This document shows, piece by piece, positions 9,715 through 17,929 of a DNA stretch of 64,000 nt. Positions within the stretch are counted from its first letter, which is position 1. Every line of letters starts with the position of its first letter. The stretch spans positions 41,469-105,468 of the forward strand of contig NZ_BJDL01000019.1 of NCBI RefSeq assembly GCF_005405125.1, given 5' to 3'. This DNA is from Lactiplantibacillus songbeiensis (GTDB taxonomy: Bacteria; Bacillota; Bacilli; Lactobacillales; Lactobacillaceae). Under the pieces are notes generated by a model. It was not told the DNA's origin, ran no database searches, and saw nothing but the letters and a program-made list of their open reading frames with translations. A program made the translations under genes and the position numbers.

Positions 9715-10050
9715 TTATCGTATTTGCTCACGAACGCGAATATAATCCGCATAGTTCGTGGCCACATCGTTTAATCCGAGTGTGAAACTCGCCAGCAACG
9801 TTTGTAATTGCGAATTTGCTAAGTCGAGCTTAGTGAAATCTGCAATTAACAACCCGCCGTTAGTCTCATCACTTTGAATCGCTGGTTTGAGGTGCGCAAC
9901 TTGTTCAATCCCATTGATTGTACTAATTGCCAACACCGAAACCGCTGCGCAAACGATGTCTTGTCCATAAGCACCTGAGTCAGCATGACCCGTCAAACGA
10001 AAGCTGGTGACTTGACCAGCTGGGTTGCGAGTAATCATGGCCTGAATCAT
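9715..10050 (-). CDS. prp: Ribosomal-processing cysteine protease Prp
   Basis: A 111-residue cysteine protease that trims the N-terminus of L27 in bacteria with an extended L27. Catalytic His and Cys are visible in RLTGHADSGAYGQDIVCAAVSVL. It lies between rplU and rpmA, the conserved location of ysxB/prp. The presence of the LQFF extension on the neighbouring L27 fits substrate and enzyme. Older annotations call this family DUF464. Confidence 0.93.
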   Translation of the reverse strand: MIQAMITRNPAGQVTSFRLTGHADSGAYGQDIVCAAVSVLAISTINGIEQVAHLKPAIQSDETNGGLLIADFTKLDLANSQLQTLLASFTLGLNDVATNYADYIRVREQIR

Positions 10051-10070
10051 AAGTATGCCTACTTTCTTAT

Positions 10071-10379
10071 TTATGCGTTAATTGAGTCGATCGTTACCTT
10101 GGTATATGGTTGACGATGACCTTTCTTAGTATGTTGGCCCTTCTTAGCCTTGTACTTGAAAGTAATCACTTTACGTTCGCGGCCTTGTTTTTCAACAGTA
10201 CCTTCGACCGTCGCACCATCAACAGTAGGGGTACCGATCTTGGTTGAATCGCCACCGACAAAGACTACTTGATCAAAAGTAACCTTTTCGCCTGCAGCAG
10301 CATCAAGCTTTTCTACATAGATTGCTTGGCCTGCTTCAACTTTATATTGTTTACCACCAGTTACAATAATTGCGTACAC
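10071..10379 (-). CDS. rplU: 50S ribosomal protein L21
   Basis: A 102-residue large-subunit protein. The N-terminus [17 protein letters not shown] and the C-terminal [20 protein letters not shown] are typical. The GTG at 10379 is chosen because AAGGAGGTGC lies six bases upstream; an upstream ATG would extend beyond the family. It is the first gene of the rplU-prp-rpmA operon and has a consensus promoter about 120 bp upstream with a leader that may carry the L21 autoregulatory structure. Confidence 0.97.
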   Translation of the reverse strand: MYAIIVTGGKQYKVEAGQAIYVEKLDAAAGEKVTFDQVVFVGGDSTKIGTPTVDGATVEGTVEKQGRERKVITFKYKAKKGQHTKKGHRQPYTKVTIDSINA

Positions 10380-10384
10380 GTTTG

Positions 10385-10526
10385 TGCACCTCCTTAAATT
10401 ATGAATCACTTAGACTCGCCAAGTTAAGCGTCATCGCTGAACTTAAGACTCAACTCGTGCGGTTGTAGCTGCAGAAGTCCACAAATACAACATGAAAATA
10501 TTATCAAATTACTGGCCAGTAGTCAA
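10385..10526 (-). promoter_or_regulatory. rplU promoter and leader (probable L21 leader)
   Basis: On the minus strand TTGACT (10526-10521) and TAATAT (10503-10498) are 17 bp apart. The leader of about 110 nt contains paired segments (GACTTCTGCAGC region, AAGTTCAGCGATGACGCTTAACTT). Firmicutes rplU operons often carry an L21-binding leader; assignment to that class is inference. Confidence 0.6.
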
Positions 10527-10536
10527 GCTATAAATG

Positions 10537-11166
10537 CTACTGCACAAAAAAATCAGTGAAGGTAATATTGCCCACGGTCATTAGATGATGTAATTTTTTG
10601 ATACATTTGGTTAGATATCGTGGCGTATAGATCATGTCATTTGCCAACCAGTCGGTAATTAATCCAACCGTTGAAGACACATAATACGCAATTTGAATGC
10701 TGACTGGAACTTCCAAATCAGCAAATTGATCCTCAAAATCACGGTAGAACCGTTGCATCCAATCCCCTAATTGCGCTGTAATTCGCCGATTAACGGCCAG
10801 TTGACTCTGATTAAGCAATAGCGTCTTAAACGCATCAGCATGCTGGTCAATGTACGTTAAGGCCTTTGATAAGGAAAGCACTTGGACACGTCGTAACGGA
10901 TCAGCGGGGTTCGTAATCACTTCGCTAATCGCTACCGTCACAATCGCTTGTTCAAATAATTCCGTCACCAAGTCATTTAAGGCATGGTTCACAAAATCAG
11001 ATTTATCTTTATAATGTAAATAAAAGGTTCCGCGGGTCACCTCAGCCGTTGACGTTAATTGTTGAACCGAAATATTTTCAACTTTATGGTCTTGCAGCAA
11101 CGTGATTAGCGCCTGTCGCAACCGCCGCCGGGTTTTATCCACGCGCGGATCAATCTCATGACTCAT
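10537..11166 (-). CDS. TetR-family transcriptional regulator
   Basis: A 209-residue TetR-type regulator. The N-terminal helix-turn-helix is EVTRGTFYLHYKDKSDFVNHAL (about residues 45-66), preceded by DKTRRRLRQALITLLQDHKVENISVQQL. The ligand domain is helical with C-terminal LITDWLANDMIYTP, resembling the TetR_C_8 / dihydroxyacetone-regulator-like subgroup. The effector is unknown. No obvious target operon is adjacent: rplU lies downstream on the same strand and the next upstream gene is a divergent 51-residue protein. It may therefore control the divergent small gene or a distant locus. Confidence 0.85.
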   Translation of the reverse strand: MSHEIDPRVDKTRRRLRQALITLLQDHKVENISVQQLTSTAEVTRGTFYLHYKDKSDFVNHALNDLVTELFEQAIVTVAISEVITNPADPLRRVQVLSLSKALTYIDQHADAFKTLLLNQSQLAVNRRITAQLGDWMQRFYRDFEDQFADLEVPVSIQIAYYVSSTVGLITDWLANDMIYTPRYLTKCIKKLHHLMTVGNITFTDFFVQ

Positions 11167-11307
11167 TCGACTTCCCTACTTTCTAAAATAAATATAACAT
11201 CAAAAGTAAAAGTCGTCTATTTATTGCAATAACCAAGACGGAAAAGGATAAAGCGTCCATCATTTAGCAATTAATTTCAAAAAAAATCGATTTTTTGTTA
11301 ATTTTAG

Positions 11308-11355
11308 TTGCAATATATGTCGTTTATGCTTTACAATAATTATCATTGGACTAAA
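11308..11355 (+). promoter_or_regulatory. Promoter with Fur-like box for the 51-residue protein
   Basis: TTGCAA (11308-11313) and TACAAT (11332-11337) are 18 bp apart. The -10 runs into AATAATTATCATT, which resembles half sites of Fur-family operators. A similar AT-rich box lies at the promoter near 63.75 kb. Regulation is inferred only. Confidence 0.45.
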
Positions 11356-11374
11356 AGAAGGAGGAATTTCTCTC

Positions 11375-11530
11375 ATGACTGAAGTACGTAAACCATATAA
11401 CACATGGGCAACACGTCGTCCAGTTGCTGACAAGCAAAAGCGGATTCGTCGCGAAAAGCAAACTGCTGCGATCCAACGTTTTGCTGCTGGTAAAACTGAA
11501 ACGATCGAAGCAACCCCAAAAATCAAGTAA
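11375..11530 (+). CDS. Small basic protein, 51 residues, unknown
   Basis: I do not recognise the function. The ORF starts with ATG after GAAGGAGG, starts MTEVRKPYNTWATRRPV and ends EATPKIK. It is strongly basic in the middle (KQKRIRREKQ), has no membrane segment and no Cys. A promoter with an AT-rich operator-like box precedes it and a strong terminator follows within a few bases, so it is a monocistronic transcript. Basic charge suggests nucleic-acid or ribosome binding, which is inference. The clear ribosome site, codon use and flanking signals make it likely to be a real gene. Confidence 0.75.
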   Translation: MTEVRKPYNTWATRRPVADKQKRIRREKQTAAIQRFAAGKTETIEATPKIK

Positions 11531-11533
11531 TCA

Positions 11534-11579
11534 ATCAAAAAAAGAACTGGCCAGTTAATGGTCAGTTCTTTTTTTGATT
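11534..11579 (+). terminator. Bidirectional terminator after the 51-residue gene
   Basis: AATCAAAAAAAGAACTG pairs with CAGTTCTTTTTTTGATT, a nearly perfect stem with A and T tracts on each side. It follows the stop codon directly. Confidence 0.9.
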
Positions 11580-11634
11580 GTTTGATTGTAATTAACGTGC
11601 ACGGTGTGCGGTTACTAAAGAAACTCCCGAATGC

Positions 11635-11760
11635 CTAGCGGTTATTACGGGAGGCGGTAAAATGTTTACTGCTTGCATTCTCCTTAGCAACAAAGTTTGT
11701 ATAATATTGCACGCCACCGGCAATGGCAATAATGCCGACAATTGCTAATACTGGACCCAT
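11635..11760 (-). CDS. Small membrane peptide, 41 residues, unknown
   Basis: The ORF starts with ATG at 11760 after GAAGGAG (eight bases upstream). It begins MGPVLAIVGIIAIAGGVQYY, one predicted membrane helix, and continues TNFVAKENASSKHFTASRNNR, a basic soluble tail that would face the cytoplasm. No homology is recognised. The ribosome site is good and the amphitopic layout is typical of small single-pass regulators or stress peptides. Type I toxin is an alternative, but no antisense RNA promoter was identified. It stands alone between two terminators. Confidence 0.6.
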   Translation of the reverse strand: MGPVLAIVGIIAIAGGVQYYTNFVAKENASSKHFTASRNNR

Positions 11761-11902
11761 AAGCGTTTCTCCTTCCCTGTTACATTTATATTATCGTTAT
11801 GTTACAGGAATATTTCAAGGGAAATGCACTAATTTTTTGTTAGTTTTGGGGAATTTTGGGATTCTTTAGGCTTTCTTAAGTTATTAAATGAAAACGATCA
11901 AT

Positions 11903-11936
11903 AAAAAAAGAGACTGTTTATCGATTCCAGCCTCTT
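11903..11936 (-). terminator. Terminator after the secreted protein gene
   Basis: Minus-strand stem AGAGGCTG/CAGTCTCT with one wobble pair and a T7 tail, just past the stop at 11948. Confidence 0.8.
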
Positions 11937-11947
11937 CACCTGATCTT

Positions 11948-12667
11948 CTATTTTAAGTTCTCCATTAAACCTGCCATCACATCCGCAATGTTTGTCATTT
12001 TTGAATTAACTAAGTCAACAGTGTCATCATTAATTGACGTATTACTCAAATCGTCTACCATTGCATTAAGATTTGCTTTTTGAGTAGTCGTGAAGTGAGA
12101 TTTAAACAAATCATATACTTCTAACAGCACTTTTCTATTCTTAATAGTTTGGCCTACATCGAAACTGAGAGGACCAAAATCCCATTTGTAACTAATATCA
12201 CTGCCTATGTCACCGTAACCAGCGTTTACAGATAAAACGCCACTACTTTGAATATCATCCCCGGCACCCGTTAAATATTTATTGTATTTCAAGACTTCAT
12301 TCTGACGAATCTTTGCAGTATTAACTGGCGCCTTCCCAGCAGTCAAATACTTACTATAAATCCAGCCATGTTTCTTCCCAGCTTTAATATAAGTTAAAGA
12401 AGCTTGCTTCTTACCAGTCTTCTTAATCGTTGCTTTCTTAGTACCGTACCAAGTAGTGTACTTATAATTTCTCATATTATGCTTTTTCTTAGTCAATTTG
12501 GCACTACTGTAGATATACCCTTTTTTACCATGATAAGCCGTCTTCGCGATGCCAGTCGTCGAAACAACCTTAACCTTGCTAGCTGCGTTAGCCGGGGTAG
12601 TCATGCCTGGTGCAACTAATGTCAAACCTAGTACCAGCATTAAGCCAGCTTTTACAAATTTCTTCAT
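11948..12667 (-). CDS. Secreted protein with SH3-like surface repeat, unknown
   Basis: A 239-residue exported protein. The signal peptide MKKFVKAGLMLVLGLTLVAPG ends near ANAAS. Residues about 35-115 form a basic, aromatic module (TAYHGKKGYIYSSAKLTKKKHN, TWYGTKKATIKKTGKK, KHGWIYSKYLTAGK) similar to the SH3-like surface modules of lactobacillus extracellular proteins. The C-terminal part is more acidic and helical (FKSHFTTTQKANLNAMVDDL). No LPXTG anchor or catalytic motif was seen. The basic module may bind wall polymers, which is inference. It is the gene next to the CRISPR leader, where cas genes would often stand. Confidence 0.75.
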   Translation of the reverse strand: MKKFVKAGLMLVLGLTLVAPGMTTPANAASKVKVVSTTGIAKTAYHGKKGYIYSSAKLTKKKHNMRNYKYTTWYGTKKATIKKTGKKQASLTYIKAGKKHGWIYSKYLTAGKAPVNTAKIRQNEVLKYNKYLTGAGDDIQSSGVLSVNAGYGDIGSDISYKWDFGPLSFDVGQTIKNRKVLLEVYDLFKSHFTTTQKANLNAMVDDLSNTSINDDTVDLVNSKMTNIADVMAGLMENLK

Positions 12668-13116
12668 CTTAAAACTCCTCCTTTTTTATAAATCTTATTA
12701 TAGCATCAATCATTTACCCGTCATCGGACTATTGATGATCCTCACGTTGATGTAAACCCAATTTGCTGTCGTGCATTGGTATTTGCCATATTTATTTATA
12801 TTAATCCACAATTATTTTACTAGCATAACGTCGTCATATGTCGCTCATACTTACCAGGATTAAACGACAAAAATAATTAATTTTTGGTAAAGAAAAATGT
12901 ATCTCTATCGCTCTCAAAAATATTAGCAACTATAAACAAATTTCAGTTGCCTTGCAGAGACAGCTCATTCTATTCAGTAAGAAAAGTTCTGAGAACTATT
13001 GTCAATAATTTATTGCTAAGGTATGCTTTAAATGAAGGCTTGGTTTAGAGGTACAAACTAATTGAATTTGATAGTTATGCAAATTCAAAATGCTGTTATA
13101 TCAAGGATCTTTTAGT
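12668..13116 (+). promoter_or_regulatory. AT-rich CRISPR leader with promoter and inverted repeat
   Basis: No gene is visible here. A promoter reading into the array has TTGTCA (12999-13004) and TATGCT (13022-13027), 17 bp apart. A perfect 9-bp inverted repeat TTGAATTTG (13062-13070) / CAAATTCAA (13080-13088) lies 30-55 bp before the first repeat. The opposite, right-hand end of the array has the degenerate repeat, so this AT-rich side is the leader. Confidence 0.65.
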
Positions 13117-15399
13117 GTATTCCCCACGTATGTAGGGATGATCCCCTGTCTGTGACTCTGAACCGTCTGTGATTAAGGTATTCCCCACGTATGTAGGGAT
13201 GATCCCGCGCATTCGCCGCTTGATAGATCAGTGTCTGCGTATTCCCCACGTATGTAGGGATGATCCCCAACATTTGGATGGAAAAACGTACACTGAAACG
13301 TATTCCCCACGTATGTAGGGATGATCCCACATAATCTTCATTATCTAACGCCATTTAAAAGTATTCCCCACGTATGTAGGGATGATCCCAACTTGGTTGG
13401 TTTCTCGTAATTAACGTAGTTGTATTCCCCACGTATGTAGGGATGATCCTGATAAATTCATCGCTAAAAAAGTTCACCGGCTGTATTCCCCACGTATGTA
13501 GGGATGATCCTGATGGAACTAGTTTTGATTCTGTTGATCAGTTGTATTCCCCACGTATGTAGGGATGATCCCCAGATGACGGGCAGAAGGTAGGCAATTG
13601 TCATGTATTCCCCACGTATGTAGGGATGATCCTAACAGATGGTTTCACAACCCTGAATGGCTTTCGTATTCCCCACGTATGTAGGGATGATCCTATCTGG
13701 CGGAAATGTTTTAACCTCACGGCCATGTATTCCCCACGTATGTAGGGATGATCCCCAGACGTGTAAACACGGTCATAATTAAGTTTCGTATTCCCCACGT
13801 ATGTAGGGATGATCCCCTTCATAATAAAGGCTATCTAAGATACTCCCAGTATTCCCCACGTATGTAGGGATGATCCTTTAAAACGGTACAAGAAGAGCCG
13901 GGAAGCGTCGTATTCCCCACGTATGTAGGGATGATCCTAATTATAGATAGTGGTGATGAGGTTCAGAACCGTATTCCCCACGTATGTAGGGATGATCCCG
14001 TGAATAAGGATGTTACCAGCATCTTGGAATCGTATTCCCCACGTATGTAGGGATGATCCTTAGAGAATATGGAGATTTTCAAATGATTAAAAGTATTCCC
14101 CACGTATGTAGGGATGATCCCTAAAAACTTGTCTGGCGAGTTACTCACTTGGTGTATTCCCCACGTATGTAGGGATGATCCCAACCTTAGGAGGTACTAT
14201 CATGAACTTAATTGGTATTCCCCACGTATGTAGGGATGATCCTAACTATGCAGCAACTAAGGCCACACGCGCCGAGTATTCCCCACGTATGTAGGGATGA
14301 TCCCCTGTCGATGGGGATACGAGACTTCCATTTAAAGTATTCCCCACGTATGTAGGGATGATCCTCTGAGCATGAAAAAACCACCGACCGAGTAGGAGTA
14401 TTCCCCACGTATGTAGGGATGATCCTGAAGCCGATTGGAACGTTTGCGTATTGGCGTCGTATTCCCCACGTATGTAGGGATGATCCTTTCTCTAACTAAT
14501 TTCTGGTCCAATCCCATCGGTATTCCCCACGTATGTAGGGATGATCCCGCCAGTGGCTACAACCAGTCCTAAGACTGATGGTATTCCCCACGTATGTAGG
14601 GATGATCCTTCACTAATCTATGCGATGGTACGAAGCGGTGGGTATTCCCCACGTATGTAGGGATGATCCTGACAATCGTTGACCGAGACTTGTTCACGAC
14701 TAGTATTCCCCACGTATGTAGGGATGATCCTGACATGGTTCGTTCACATCTTTCATAGATTGAGTATTCCCCACGTATGTAGGGATGATCCTAAATGATT
14801 AATCCACTCTTAAAAGAAGAACTCGTATTCCCCACGTATGTAGGGATGATCCTCTTAGTTTCAGCGCCAGTCGTGGCCTCAAACAGTATTCCCCACGTAT
14901 GTAGGGATGATCCCTGTAATACAGCGGTGTGTAACCCGCTTGCTTAGTATTCCCCACGTATGTAGGGATGATCCTAGGAAAATCCCACGCTGACCGGAAA
15001 TGGTTGGGTATTCCCCACGTATGTAGGGATGATCCTCAGGCATTTGCGAGTGATAATCGAACTCTATCGTATTCCCCACGTATGTAGGGATGATCCTTAT
15101 ACGGACTATCTATATTATTGGAGTGGTTAGTATTCCCCACGTATGTAGGGATGATCCTGCAGAAACCAATCCTAGAAAATGCGACAGCATGTATTCCCCA
15201 CGTATGTAGGGATGATCCCATTATGCCCATGGGGAATAATTGCCGGTTGACGTATTCCCCACGTATGTAGGGATGATCCCACATGACGGAAACCAAACCA
15301 GAAGTCGATGCAGTATTCCCCACGTATGTAGGGATGATCCGGTATGACTGTGCATTATTTGATAACAGCGTGTATTCCCCACGTTTGTAGGGACGATTT
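13117..15399 (+). CRISPR. CRISPR array, type I-E-like, 38 repeats and 37 spacers
   Basis: The 28-bp repeat begins GTATTCCCCACG and ends GGGATGATCC, with the inverted core CCCCAC/GTAGGG. Repeats start at 13117 and recur every 61 bp to 15313 (37 identical or near-identical units); a 38th at 15372-15399 is degenerate (GTTTG, GGACGATTT). Spacers are 33 bp, except the last at 31 bp. The repeat form and 61-bp period fit type I-E arrays of lactobacilli. The degenerate repeat puts the leader on the left and transcription on the plus strand. No cas gene occurs in this window on either side: the left neighbour is a secreted protein gene and the right neighbour a tRNA. The array may work with cas genes elsewhere, or be an orphan. 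Confidence 0.98.
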
Positions 15400-15517
15400 T
15401 TCCGATGCAAGATCTAGTAGAAAACAAAATTAATTATGTCTCAAATAATACTACTCACATGAGCTAAAAATTCGTCTTACAAAGCCTTACCACCGCAATT
15501 GTTTTTTTAAATAAAAA

Positions 15518-15546
15518 TTGACAGTCTGAACGTTCTTATCTATAAT
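15518..15546 (+). promoter_or_regulatory. Consensus promoter of tRNA-Arg
   Basis: TTGACA (15518-15523) and TATAAT (15541-15546) are exactly 17 bp apart, 13 bp upstream of the tRNA. Confidence 0.9.
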
Positions 15547-15559
15547 TGTATCTGTTGTT

Positions 15560-15633
15560 GTCATGGTAGCTCAACTGGATAGAGCATCCGCCTTCTAAGC
15601 GGAGGGTTGTGAGTTCAAGTCTCACTCGTGACA
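15560..15633 (+). tRNA. tRNA-Arg (anticodon UCU)
   Basis: A 74-nt cloverleaf. The acceptor stem GTCATGG/TCGTGAC carries two wobble pairs, the D arm is GCTCAACTGGATAGAGC, the anticodon loop CTTCTAA gives UCU (reads AGA/AGG), and the T arm contains GGTTCAAG-like GAGTTCAAGTCTC. CCA is not encoded. It is an isolated single-tRNA transcript with its own consensus promoter and terminator. Confidence 0.95.
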
Positions 15634-15658
15634 TATTCGCATAAATTGAAACATTCTC

Positions 15659-15701
15659 AAAACCAGAAATCATCGTAAACGTTGATTTCTGGTTTTGTTT
15701 A
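15659..15701 (+). terminator. Terminator after tRNA-Arg
   Basis: A 12-bp perfect stem AACCAGAAATCA/TGATTTCTGGTT followed by TTGTTTA. Confidence 0.85.
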
Positions 15702-15848
15702 TATTAAAAAGAAACTGTAATGTAAAATAATTTTTTGCACAAAAAACAACCCTCCACGAACAGCAACAATCATTGACCCATACACACTTATTTAGTTTTA
15801 AGTAATCTTATAACTTGTTCAAGTCATTAGGTCAAACCCTAACCCCAT

Positions 15849-15880
15849 AAAAAGACGACCGTCCAGCACGGAACGGCGTC
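15849..15880 (-). terminator. Terminator of the unknown cluster
   Basis: Minus-strand stem GACGCCGT/ACGGTCGTC-like with T5 tail, about 15 bp beyond the hydrophobic mini-ORF that follows the 90-residue gene. Confidence 0.65.
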
Positions 15881-15894
15881 AATATGAATTACTG

Positions 15895-15987
15895 CTATTT
15901 TTGTCGATTTTCCAATAACTCCTTATCAAAAAAGTCCAATAGTGAAATAATCACTACTAGCCCAATAATAATTTGGAATCCCAGTAT
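15895..15987 (-). other. In-frame hydrophobic mini-ORF after a stop codon
   Basis: Directly after the TAA of the 90-residue gene, in the same frame, 30 codons read ILGFQIIIGLVVIISLL and then DFFDKELLENRQK to a TAG. This is a clear membrane helix with a charged tail. There is no ATG, GTG or TTG at its beginning and no ribosome site. Possible readings are reinitiation at CTG, readthrough, or a separate small membrane protein whose start was lost. Translation is unproven. Confidence 0.35.
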
Positions 15988-16260
15988 TTAATCTTCATCT
16001 TCTTCAAGATTATAGGCTCTATCATAAAGATCCTGTAATTTTACACCCACTGGCGTCAAGTTTTCTTGCTCATCGTCCATACCTAAAGTTGCTTCCATAT
16101 CGTTTAAATCTGCCATAAAAGAATCAAATGTCTCAAAGTCTTTAAAATGGATACAAACGGAATCGTCTTGTTTTTTTATCCAGTCGACACCATCCATTAT
16201 TTCTGCGTCAAGCCCCTTCAATAGCCGATACTCACTTGATGTGATAATAAATGTAAACAT
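15988..16260 (-). CDS. Small acidic cytosolic protein, 90 residues, unknown
   Basis: Not recognised. It starts at ATG 16260 with AAGGAGG eight bases upstream and begins MFTFIITSSEYRLLKGLDAE. It ends NLEEDED, is acidic overall, and has a short aromatic region (VCIHFKDFETFDSFMADL). No signal peptide or membrane segment is present in the ORF itself, but 30 in-frame codons past its stop encode a membrane helix. It is the last gene of a minus-strand cluster with the dUTPase-like and two unknown genes, separated from them by 160 bp. Confidence 0.65.
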   Translation of the reverse strand: MFTFIITSSEYRLLKGLDAEIMDGVDWIKKQDDSVCIHFKDFETFDSFMADLNDMEATLGMDDEQENLTPVGVKLQDLYDRAYNLEEDED

Positions 16261-16422
16261 TAGTTTTTCCTCCTTGGATGCTGTGGGTTGCCTTAAACTG
16301 CATGAGGTCTGCTTCACTCTTACCATCTTGTTAACCAAGGTAATGGCCATTTAAAGTTGAATCGTCGGTCTTTTTCATCACTCTAAAAAAGTGCCACCAG
16401 CCCCAGCCAGTCGCACTCCCCT

Positions 16423-16962
16423 TTAATAATTATTTTCTTGTCGTTCTTCATTCACTTGATTCTTAGCTTCAAAGGCCGCCTGAATCTCATCCTGCTTAAA
16501 GCCGAAATCAACCAATCCAATCTTCAAAAAGACATGCCAAGCATGCTGATAACTCACTTGACGATGATCAAAATAAGCATCATACAACAAATGTTTAATC
16601 GCCAAATACTGCTTATTTAAATCAGTCGCCTTTTTCTCACCCAGCTCAGCCAAGGCATCGGCGGTCATCGGCATCAAATGCGTCCACTGCTGAATCGCCG
16701 CAACTAAGAAGAAGAAATCCATCGCATCGACGTATTCATTTAAAAGGGTCTCACGATGCGTCTTACCCGCATCGGCCTTGCCCTTATGAATCTTCCAAAC
16801 TTTGAACCATTCGGACGTGTTGGCCATTTCAGCCAGCTCAACGTCTAACGACACCATCGCATTCTGTAACCGTTCGGCTGGCCGCCAGTGAATCGCTTGT
16901 TTGGCCGTAATGTCTTGGTCTAATCGAATCGATTGTTGTTGTAATTTCGTTAAATCTAACAT
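16423..16962 (-). CDS. Dimeric dUTPase-like (all-alpha NTP pyrophosphatase) protein
   Basis: A 179-residue helical protein resembling the dUTPase_2 family. The metal-binding helix pair is visible as LDVELAEMANTSEWFKVWK and, later, LLNEYVDAMDFFFL, giving the expected ExxE and ExxD ligands. Enzymes of this type hydrolyse dUTP or dUDP to dUMP, keeping uracil out of DNA. The start is ATG at 16962 after AGAGGTG. It ends the three-gene overlap series 18806-17913, 17929-16973 and this gene. Dimeric dUTPases are common in phages and lactobacilli. Substrate is inferred from the motif only. Confidence 0.78.
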   Translation of the reverse strand: MLDLTKLQQQSIRLDQDITAKQAIHWRPAERLQNAMVSLDVELAEMANTSEWFKVWKIHKGKADAGKTHRETLLNEYVDAMDFFFLVAAIQQWTHLMPMTADALAELGEKKATDLNKQYLAIKHLLYDAYFDHRQVSYQHAWHVFLKIGLVDFGFKQDEIQAAFEAKNQVNEERQENNY

Positions 16963-16972
16963 CAACACACCT

Positions 16973-17929
16973 CTACGCAAAAACTAATGGGTCGGCTTTA
17001 ATCGCCAGCGACTCAATATTTTCTAAGTACCAATCACGCATGAAATCAAAGTGCAATAAAACGTCAAACCACGACACCCGTTGCTCATCATCATGGACGG
17101 TGATGACCCACTTAGCAGTCCCAGCCGACCCAGCATCAAAGATATCAATCAACAAGTCTCCTGGTAATTGAATCTGCGCGCCATGACCATGGGGTGAATT
17201 CTGCAACATGTAGTCATTCTTAGCAGCCGTCACAAACAACTTATCAACGACTTCTCCACTCAAATCAGCCTCATGTAATTCGTACTTCGCTGCATTAGCC
17301 ACATCCAAGATATTGAAGTCGACGTTAAAGCCGAAGTCATCTTGTAAATAATGACCAAAGTTAATTAACGTGGCAAGCACGGTATTAATTTGGTCAACGC
17401 CAACACCTTTTAACAATAATTTATTAATAAATAAATTTGTGAAAGCGGTACTATTAAATCGCAGCAACCGGCGTTCCAAGTGAATATAGAACAAGTTTTC
17501 ACCAGTCGTTTGTTCATGATAGTAAGCCCCACCATTATCATTATCGACGACTTGGTACAAGAATGTATAGTCATCAGATAACTCATTGAAGACATGGTAC
17601 AACGATTCGCTGTGCGCTCGGGTATTTAAGATCGCATGTTCATCATCATGCATTCCTAAGAGCCGACTCATAAAGATCAGATAATAGTCTGCATTCTGGT
17701 ATTGATGTGGGAATGTCACATAAGCGGAGTCCAGCTTAAAGTCAGACAATTCCTTAGCCGCAGTTAATAAGGTCTCACCATCGTTTGTATCAATCAATTG
17801 ATCCATTAACTTGGTGAACTTTTGACCGTTCGCTAAGCCGCTTTTAAGACCCTCGTTAAACATCGACAACTTTCCATGGGTACTGAGCGTTGCCGAGTCA
17901 ATCTTTTTCGCATCATTCGTCATCAGCAT
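16973..17929 (-). CDS. Uncharacterised protein, 318 residues
   Basis: Not recognised. It is soluble and acidic, with no signal peptide or membrane helix. The segment LERRLLRFNSTAFTNLFINKLLLKGVGVDQINTVLATL is helical; the C-terminus contains beta-like WVITVHDDEQRVSWFDVLLHFDF. I choose ATG 17929, with AAAGG nine bases upstream; it overlaps the end of the upstream coiled-coil gene by 17 bp. The tight overlap with that gene and the 10-bp gap to the dUTPase-like gene imply a functional unit. Confidence 0.7.
   Translation of the reverse strand: MLMTNDAKKIDSATLSTHGKLSMFNEGLKSGLANGQKFTKLMDQLIDTNDGETLLTAAKELSDFKLDSAYVTFPHQYQNADYYLIFMSRLLGMHDDEHAILNTRAHSESLYHVFNELSDDYTFLYQVVDNDNGGAYYHEQTTGENLFYIHLERRLLRFNSTAFTNLFINKLLLKGVGVDQINTVLATLINFGHYLQDDFGFNVDFNILDVANAAKYELHEADLSGEVVDKLFVTAAKNDYMLQNSPHGHGAQIQLPGDLLIDIFDAGSAGTAKWVITVHDDEQRVSWFDVLLHFDFMRDWYLENIESLAIKADPLVFA

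Noticed and set aside
13112..15427. Several minus-strand ORFs of 60-124 residues with repeated SSLHTWGI / IIPTYVGNT / DHPYIRGEY segments
   Set aside because: They are artefacts of translating the CRISPR repeat and spacers. The repeated peptides are the repeat read in three frames.
16438..16620. Plus-strand ORF opposite the dUTPase-like gene
   Set aside because: No ribosome site and composition typical of the antisense of a real gene.
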